DNA of 64,000 nucleotides from Combretum micranthum. Its lineage: Eukaryota; Streptophyta; Magnoliopsida; Myrtales; Combretaceae. The stretch lies in NCBI GenBank assembly GCA_024138025.1, contig JAMXBD010000964.1, positions 1 to 64,000 of the forward strand, in the 5' to 3' direction. A program made the position numbers and the translations under genes. Below are positions 57,697 to 64,000 of the stretch, piece by piece. The number at the start of each line of letters is the position of its first letter. Positions within the stretch are counted from its first letter, which is position 1. The notes beneath the pieces were generated by a model. That model did not search any database. It had not been told where the DNA came from and saw only the letters and a program-made list of their open reading frames with translations.

Positions 57697-58140
57697 GATC
57701 AATTCAAGTGCGAGATCAGATTGTGTATGCTTTGTTTGACACGGGAGCAATACATTCCTTCATAAATGTTGGATTAGCAAGACATGTAGGATACCAACTG
57801 AAACCATGAATGAAGAATTGGAAGTTACTACACCAATAGGAGACTTGGTGATAACATGGGAGATGATAAAAGTTATCCATTAAAGATTAGAAATCAGGAA
57901 TCATTTGCAGATTTGATCATTGTAGATATGCAAAAATATGATATTATTCTAGGTATGACATGGTTAACTGCTGTAGAAGCAAAAGTTGACTGTCATCTCA
58001 AAATGATATCTTTTGTCAATAATCAAGGAGAGAGAAAGTATAGGGATGAGACACTCAAAGAAGTCGAGAGTAGGATAACAGCAATTGAAGTTGAAAATGA
58101 AGAGGATATGGAGTTGAACATATGTATTCTTGGAGCAACC
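57697..58140 (+). pseudogene. Family A protease relic
   Basis: Aspartic protease with YALFDTGAIHSFI; the catalytic DTGA is at 57738-57749. It would mature the polyprotein. A frameshift follows near 57810, then QESFADLIIVDMQKYDIIL and GMTWL (57895-57966), the usual continuation in gypsy proteases. Confidence 0.8.
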
Positions 58141-59010
58141 AAAGGTGAATCCAAAGAATTAGATATTCATACTATCATAATAGTGTGTGAATATCCGGAA
58201 GTATTTCCAGATGAATTACCTGGATTTTCCTCACATAGAGAAGTGGAATTTTCTGTTGATTTATCGAAAGCTCCATATCGCATAGCACATGTGGAATTGA
58301 AAGAATTAAAGGTGCAATTGCAAGAATTATTGGACAAAAGATTTATTAGACCTAGTGTTTCACCATGAGAAACACTAGTATTGTTTGTTAAAAAGAAAGA
58401 TGGTTCAATGAGACTCTGTATTGATTATAGAGAACTGAACAGAGTGACTATCAAGAAAAAATATCCTTTATCCAGAATTGATGATCTCTTTGATCAATTG
58501 AGAGGGGTAAAGGTATTTTCTCGAATTGATTTAAAGTCAGGCTATCATCAAATCCAAATTATGGTAGAGGATGTACCAAAGACTACATTTTGAACTAGGT
58601 ATGGCCATTATTAATTTTTGGTCATGCCATTGGGACTAACAAATGCACTTATAGTTTTCATGGACTTGATAAACCGTATTTTCAGACCTTTGTTGGATAT
58701 CTGTGATTGCTTTCATAGATGATAGCTATTGTATACATCTATTGAAAAGCAACATGATGAGCCCTTAAGGAGTGTGTTGCAAATCCTAAGGATAATAAGG
58801 TGTATGCCAAACCGTCTGAAATGTGAATTTTGGCTTAAAAGTATATCATTCCTTGGACATATTGTTTCCGATAAAGGTATATCTATTGATCCTGTGAAAA
58901 TTAAAGCTATTGTAGAATGGAAAAGACCTGAAATTGTACAGAAGTTAGAAGTTTCTTGGATTAGCAGGATATTACCAGAAATTTGTGAAGATTTCTAAAA
59001 AATTGCATGA
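58141..59010 (+). pseudogene. Family A reverse transcriptase relic
   Basis: Copies element RNA into DNA. EYPEVFPDELPGF marks the standard start; then [48 protein letters not shown] and [12 protein letters not shown] (58381-58560). The catalytic box survives as FIDD at 58711-58722, with an indel just after it. CEFWLKSISFLGHIVSDKGI (58822-58881) closes the palm region. Stops lie at about 58366, 58591 and 58612. It is clearly Ty3/gypsy, chromovirus type. Confidence 0.88.
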
Positions 59011-59040
59011 CTACTCACACAATTAACCAGAAAGAAAGAG

Positions 59041-59431
59041 AAATTCGAATGGAATGATCAACGTGAACAAAGTTTTCAAGAATTGAAAAAGAGGTTAGTA
59101 TCGGCACCAATATTGGTTTTGTCCAATGACAATGATCCATATGTTGTCTACAGTGATGCATCTAGAAATGGTTTAAGATGTGTGCTAATGCAAAACGAGG
59201 AAAGTAATAGCGTATGCTTCCAGACAATGAGATGAACTATCCCACTCATGATCTTGAATTGGCTGCTATTTTTTCGCACTCAAGATTTGGCGTCATTACT
59301 TGTATGGGCAGAAATGTGAAATATATACAGACCACAAGAGTTTGAAGTATATATTTACACAGAAGGAAATAAACATGAGGCAACATAGATGGTTAGAATT
59401 AATTAAGGATTATGATTTAATCATCAATTAT
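59041..59431 (+). pseudogene. Family A RNase H, first part
   Basis: FEWNDQREQSFQELKKRLVS, then APILVLSNDNDPYVVYSDAS with the catalytic Asp, and near the end [14 protein letters not shown]. The domain is cut after LIIN by the solo LTR at 59432 and resumes at 62093. Confidence 0.8.
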
Positions 59432-62092
59432 TGTAATCCCTAAGTTTTTCATAAATAGAATTAAAGTAAGAATTTTTTGTGTTTAATTGTGTATGTGGTA
59501 GTATTTGTTATTAAAGTAAAATATAAGTATAATAGTTTTTATAAAATCAATTTAGTAAGAATAGAAATTTAAAATCATCAATGGATTTGATTTGAGAAAA
59601 TTGTTAGTTATGTATTTCTTATATTCTTTAGAGAATTGAGTTTTATAATAATAATAAATTCTAAATTACCTATAGTAATTGATATAAGTTTCTATAAAGA
59701 TTATTTGTTGAATAAAAATTATAAGTAATTGTGTTACTAAACTTTGTTTTTGAGTTAGGTTAATTAATAATTCTAATGTTATAGAAATATATGTTAGTGT
59801 AATATGTGTTTTTAATCTTTTGGCTACCAAATTTAAAGCTTGAAGACCACCACAACTCCCATGCACACACACACACTTGATTAAGTTTGTAAAAGCCTCA
59901 AAAGTCAAATATGAATTTATATATAAGCATGTATTTATCTTTTAAAGAGGTAGAAATTTTCCTCTTCCCTGCCCTCTCCTCTCTTTCAAAACCGATAGTT
60001 ACACCCACACATACACCACATATCAACTTCAATTTCTTCTTTTTAAATTGTCAAGGAAAGTAAGACAAGTTTCCATCTTCAAGACTAAGCAAGTTTAAGT
60101 AAGTGTTTCTTGTTTTTTTCCTGTTATTTGTTTGTTTGAGTAGTTATAGGTTAAGAGTTGTTGTTGATTTATGGCTAATTTTGGAAGTTCATTAGTTTGG
60201 TTATGAGTTTCAGTTATGAAATAAGTAAGGTGATAGAAAAGTGGAGTTGAAGTTTTAATGGTTGAAGTGAATGGTTGGATTGATAGTTGGAGTTTGATGT
60301 GGTTTAGAGATGAGTTAGAGGATTTGAAGGAGTTGATGGTGAATTTGAGTCTTGTATCATGATATACAAGTGTTTTGGATGAAAAATAAGACAACTGGAA
60401 TTGGTTAAAGTATGTATAAATTTCATGAAGTATGTGTTAATTCGTTGTAGAAGTACCACGGCCCATGGTGGAGGGCATAGTGATTTCGAAACGGTGAAAT
60501 CTAGGCCACCATGGGGCATGGTGAGGGGTGTGGTGAGTTCTGTTTTCATTCACCCTACCACCACGGGGTGGTGGCAAGGGGCATGGTGGCTACTGGTCAT
60601 TATTTTCTCCTTAGCACGGGGAGTAGTGAGGCTCATGTAATGCTCTGTCCAACATGACCCTTGGCGTAGGGCGTGGTGTCTTCGAAGTGTTTCTTTGTCT
60701 CCTTTAGCTTTAGAATCTTGTTTAATCCTTCTTATCTTTGTTAAATAGATAGTAATACAAACTTTTCTATCTTATAGGAACCCTAGATCACGAATTGAAT
60801 TTCCCATTGGACTATTACGACGATTAAGGAGCATGCAAGGGTGAGTAACTTGAATTCTAGCACTTTGTTTGTGCTTGTAAATAGTGGAACATAGTTTAAT
60901 TGTAACTATAAGAATCAATTGCATGGGGATAGGAATCATTACATGGCATGTAATGTATGTTTGAATTGCAATTCTTAATAGTCGAAGTGACAACCACTTG
61001 TTTGAAATTACTATATAGTTGTCTCATTGAGTATTTGAAGTTGATATGATCACTTGATAATATGGAATTAAGTTTAATAGACTTCTAATATTAATATGAC
61101 ATGCATTTCATAACATCATATTGCATTAGCATGGTATTCTTGTCATGTATTAACAAATTCGATTATGTGGTAATGCTTGTTGGGACCAGTGAGTTTGCTT
61201 CTAGATTACCATAGGGTTGTCAATTTCACAGAAACTAAGCAGGCTTCGAAGGAGGCCGTCCGTGTCGGAGTTAGCTTAAGAGTGTTAATACTTAGTGAGA
61301 TTTCTCAAGTTTTATGATAAGTGGAAGTTTTATTTTGAAAACAAAAATGATTATGTAAAAGACTGCCCGTGTCCTATGGGGCTCTGGTAAAGATTATTCC
61401 CCCAGGCAGATCAGGTGAAGAGAAAATCCTTCTACTTTGGTGTTGAGTTTCTCATGGGCATGAATTATTGAAATTATCCTTCAACCCCTAGGGAGGGCAT
61501 AAATCCCCATAGGTTTGAATTCCGGTTATTCAAACCAAGTTTGTTGCATATGATTGATCCATGCATTGCATATGATTGCTAATTATACTTGTTTGATCTT
61601 AATGTTTGTGCTAAGATTTTGTTATTCACTGAGCTTTATGTGCTCACACTCTCTTAGACTGTTGAATTACAGGGTTTTAAGCAAGAAGACCAAACCAAGC
61701 TTAAGTGCAGGAGTTAGACTTTTTGGACCATGTGTTTTGTTAAGGTGAAGACCATATGTATAACAGAGACTAGTTATGGTTATAATAGCTTAAGTTAAAT
61801 TTGTTTATCTTTATAGCCTTTGTGGTTATGGGGTTCGGTTTAAGCCCTGTAGCCTTGGTTTGTAAAGCTTTTATGAAGTTCTAGATTTGTTATATGTTCC
61901 TTTATGGTTATATATATATATATATATATATATGTATGCAATATCTTTCTCACTCAAACAACTTTTAATCATGTTTTCATTGTCCACTCCAATTGGGGAG
62001 CATTAGTTTTATAGTGTTTATGTAACTCTCTGGAGGCCTCAATTAGTTACATAGCTTATTATTACGACTAGGGTACCTGTAGGGGTGTGACA
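59432..62092 (+). mobile_element. Solo LTR inserted in family A pol
   Basis: Starts TGTAATCCCTAAGTTTTTC and ends GTAGGGGTGTGACA, with perfect 5-bp duplications ATTAT at 59427-59431 and 62093-62097. Both termini resemble the family A LTR, but the length (2661 bp) and interior differ, so it is a sister family. A TATA-like TTATATATAAG is near 59919. A GC-rich module with CCATGG/GGCATGGTG words spans 60455-60690. (TA)n run at 61911-61932. Short open frames inside are not genes. Confidence 0.9.
59919..59927 (+). promoter_or_regulatory. Solo LTR TATA-like box
   Basis: TATATATAA-type sequence about 485 bp from the LTR start, followed by a CT-rich leader. Confidence 0.4.
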
Positions 62093-62290
62093 ATTATTAC
62101 CCTGGTAAAGTGAATGCTGTAGCTAATACTTTAAGTCGTAAAAAATATGAAGAAGTAGCTTCCATGCTAACAGAGCAGAAAGAGCTCATTAAGGAATTTG
62201 AAAGAATGAATTTGGAATTTTCAGTAAAAGGTTTAGAAGTCGAACTTGGGAACTTGGTCTTAGAACCTACATTACTCCAACGAATCAAGT
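62093..62290 (+). pseudogene. Family A RNase H end
   Basis: Resumes after the solo LTR with YPGKVNAVANTLSRKKYEEV, the counterpart of the conserved HPGKANVVADALSRK end of gypsy RNase H. This confirms that the insertion removed nothing except for its 5-bp duplication. Confidence 0.85.
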
Positions 62291-63260
62291 AAGCTCAGAA
62301 AGAGGATATAGAATTCCAAGAAATTAAACACGGAATATCACAAGGGAAATATAAGGACTTTCATGTGGATGATGAAGGAGTATTGAGAATGGATAAGAGA
62401 TTGTGTGTACCACATGACGAAATCTTAAGGAAGGAATTAATGCATGAAGCATATTATTCTGGATATTCTATACATCCAGTAGAAACAAAGACGTATCAAG
62501 AGCTGAAAAGTGAATATTGGTAGATTGGAATAAAAAGGGATGTTGCAGAATTTGTTGCTAAATGTGATGTATGCCAAAGGGTAAAAGCTGAACACCAAAG
62601 GTCCGGTGGATTATTAAAATCATTGCTAATTCCAGAATGGAAATGGGACCAAATATTTATGGATTTCGTATGTTCATTACTGAAGACAAATGCAGGTCAT
62701 GATGCTGTTTGGGTCATTGTGAATAGACTCACCAAATTAGCTCATTTCTTACCAATCAACATGACCTATCCATTAGAAAAGTTGGCACGAATATATTTGA
62801 AGGAAATTGTGAGATTACATGGTGTACTTGCTGGTATAGTGTCAGATCGAGATCCACGATTTATTTCCAGATTTTGGCAAGGATTGTAGAAAACTTTAGG
62901 AGCACAATTGATGTTCAATATGGCTTATCATCCTCAAACTAATGCATAAACAGAAAGAACGATTTAGACACCAGAGGATATGTTAAGATCGCGTATCCTC
63001 GAATTCAAAGGAAATTGGGATCAACACTTACCATTGGTGGAATTCGCATACAATAACAGTTACCACTCAAGTATTGGGATGCTACCATATGAAGCACTAT
63101 ATGGCAGAAAGTACAGGTCACCATTATTTTGGGATAATCTGGAAAAAGTAATGATTGGACCTGAATTGGTATAGGAGACAATTGACAAGGTCATAGTGAT
63201 AAAACGGAAAATGAAAGAAGCTCAAGACAGGCAAAAGAGTTTGGCATATTTGAAAAGGAG
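62291..63260 (+). pseudogene. Family A integrase relic
   Basis: The zinc finger is seen as HEAYYSGYSIHP then CDVCQRVKAEHQR (about 62445-62605). The DDE core follows: WDQIFMDFVCSLLK with the first Asp, VIVNRLTKLAHFLPI, YLKEIVRLHGV, VSDRDPRFISRFWQGL with the second Asp, then a stop, and YHPQTNA-stop-TERTI around the catalytic Glu. ILEFKGNWDQHLPLVEFAYN, ALYGRKYRSPLFW follows. Stops at about 62521, 62887, 62947 and 63172 show it is inactive. Confidence 0.88.
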
Positions 63261-63720
63261 GGAATTATAATTTACTAAAGGAGATCATGTCTATTTGAAG
63301 ATAAGTCCAATCAAGAGTCTTCATAGTAGACAATTAAAAGGAAAGTTGTGCCCTCGATATATTAGACCATTTGAGATATTGGAACGAGTCGGAAATCTAG
63401 CATATCGTCTTGCATTACCACCAAACCTATATGGTATACATAATATCTTCCATGTATCGGTACTAAGGAAGTATGTACTGAATCCAGATAAAGTGGTTGA
63501 GTTGGAACCAATTAATCTAAAAGAGAACTTAACATATGAAAAACATCCTGTTTGGATATTAGATAGAAAAGTGCAAACGCTCAGAAATAAAGAGATCCAT
63601 TATGTCAAGGTGTTATGGGATTTCCGAACTCAAGAAATGACCTGGGAATTGGAGGATGAGATCAAGACAAGTTGTCCCCATAGGTACGCATGCAAGCTTT
63701 CGGGACAAAGCTTATTTTAG
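63261..63720 (+). pseudogene. Family A integrase C-terminus and chromodomain-like tail
   Basis: An open 141-codon stretch. GDHVYLKISPIKSL, YIRPFEILERVGNLAYRLAL and HNIFHVSVLRKY form the GPY/F-type C-terminal module. PVWILDRKVQTLRNKEIH, then VKVLWDFRTQEMTWELEDE form the chromodomain-like tail that in chromoviruses directs insertion to chromatin. The frame ends at TAG 63718. Confidence 0.85.
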
Positions 63721-63787
63721 GGGAGGAGGGAGGGGAGGGGGGGGGAAGGGAGGGGGTTTTGAGGGGTTGTTAGGGGTAGGGGAGGAA
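63721..63787 (+). promoter_or_regulatory. G-rich tract and polypurine tract before 3' LTR
   Basis: Six or more runs of three or more G within 40 bases (63721-63756), then GGGGTAGGGGAGGAA right before TGTAAAC. The last part is the plus-strand primer. The whole has strong G-quadruplex potential. Confidence 0.8.
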
Positions 63788-64000
63788 TGTAAACATTTTT
63801 CATACAAATAGATATAGATGAAAATATAAAAATAGAAAATAGAATATAAATATAGGACTCAACAAAGACTCTAGAATAAAACTATAAGTAGTAATGAGCT
63901 TGTATATAATTTTAAACCCTAAAATAAGTTTCCTAGATAGCATTTAAGATTACTAATAAAATTTCATAGTAGGTATCAAAAACCCAAGATATAAGAATAA
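63788..64000 (+). repeat. Family A 3' LTR, first 213 bp
   Basis: Matches 51092-51311 with about a dozen substitutions; it lacks the CCCCGAG heptamer near the start. It continues beyond the window. Confidence 0.9.

Larger units (their letters stand above)
51092..64000 (+). mobile_element. Ty3/gypsy chromovirus, family A (Tekay/Del-like), 3' end outside window
   Basis: Order: 3647-bp 5' LTR, Met-tRNA primer site, unassigned frame, gag, candidate intron, protease, RT, RNase H, integrase, chromodomain-like tail, purine tract, 3' LTR (first 213 bp in window). Very long LTRs and the C-terminal PVWILDRKVQTLRNK, then VLWDFRTQEMTWELEDE match the Tekay/Del group of chromoviruses. The visible LTR parts differ by about a dozen substitutions and a 7-bp gap over some 210 bp, suggesting moderate age. 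Stops are scattered through gag and pol. A solo LTR of a related family (59432-62092) splits RNase H. The left flank TTAGA (51087-51091) would be its 5-bp duplication. Confidence 0.9.

Noticed and set aside
60095..60640. Frames on both strands within the solo LTR
   Set aside because: Products of the GC-rich word island in LTR sequence, not conserved in the related LTRs.

Overview
This is a 64 kb piece of AT-rich plant nuclear DNA, most likely from an angiosperm with a repeat-swollen genome. The reasons are: plant-type Ty1/copia and Ty3/gypsy chromovirus retrotransposons with initiator-Met-tRNA primer sites, kilobase-sized solo LTRs, hAT-type MITEs with 8-bp duplications, a CACTA-type end, AT-rich minisatellites, and one intron-rich host gene. 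I see no bacterial or organellar genes and no rRNA, tRNA or CRISPR. Nearly all coding sequence is broken by stops and frameshifts, so the window reads as layered transposon fossils around one host locus.

Layout. 1-5.3 kb: non-genic sequence, a hAT-like MITE, a minus-strand LTR and a gypsy integrase relic. 5.3-11.5 kb: three generations of nested LTRs. A minus-strand solo LTR (6274-11408, duplication CACTC) sits inside an older LTR of its own family and is itself interrupted by another solo LTR (8770-10198, duplication TATGG). 11.5-17.0 kb: a minus-strand gypsy element (family C), internally deleted and hit by two hAT MITEs, whose right LTR is shared with a second truncated copy. 17.0-18.6 kb: a minisatellite of about 40 bp. 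20.6-26.3 kb: a minus-strand TPX2-like spindle/microtubule gene of about 15 small exons, with an internal exon duplication and frameshifts. 26.4-27.2 kb: a 155-bp tandem repeat directly upstream of that gene. 27.8-30.2 kb: an almost pure A/T degenerate repeat, then a scrap of the 40-bp array carrying a deleted copy of family C. 32-34 kb: a degenerate LTR. 36.9-41.7 kb: a complete but dead Ty1/copia element. 42.3-49.4 kb: two inverted-repeat arms flanking two LTR-like blocks and a CACTA-type end.

51.1-64 kb: a Ty3/gypsy chromovirus (family A, Tekay/Del-like by its long LTRs and C-terminal chromodomain-like tail). It has a 3.65-kb 5' LTR, a Met-tRNA primer site, an unassigned reading frame before gag, a Gag with three zinc knuckles, a candidate GT-AG intron exactly between Gag and protease, then RT, RNase H, integrase and chromodomain. 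A 2.66-kb solo LTR with a perfect ATTAT duplication splits its RNase H. The 3' LTR runs off the window.

The signals most worth following are the candidate spliced Gag/Gag-Pol switch and extra 5' frame of family A; a GC-rich module of repeated CGGC/GCCGAC/GCCAGC words inside LTRs of unrelated families; and the TPX2-like locus with its exon duplication. I did not find a recognisable new enzymatic or defence system.
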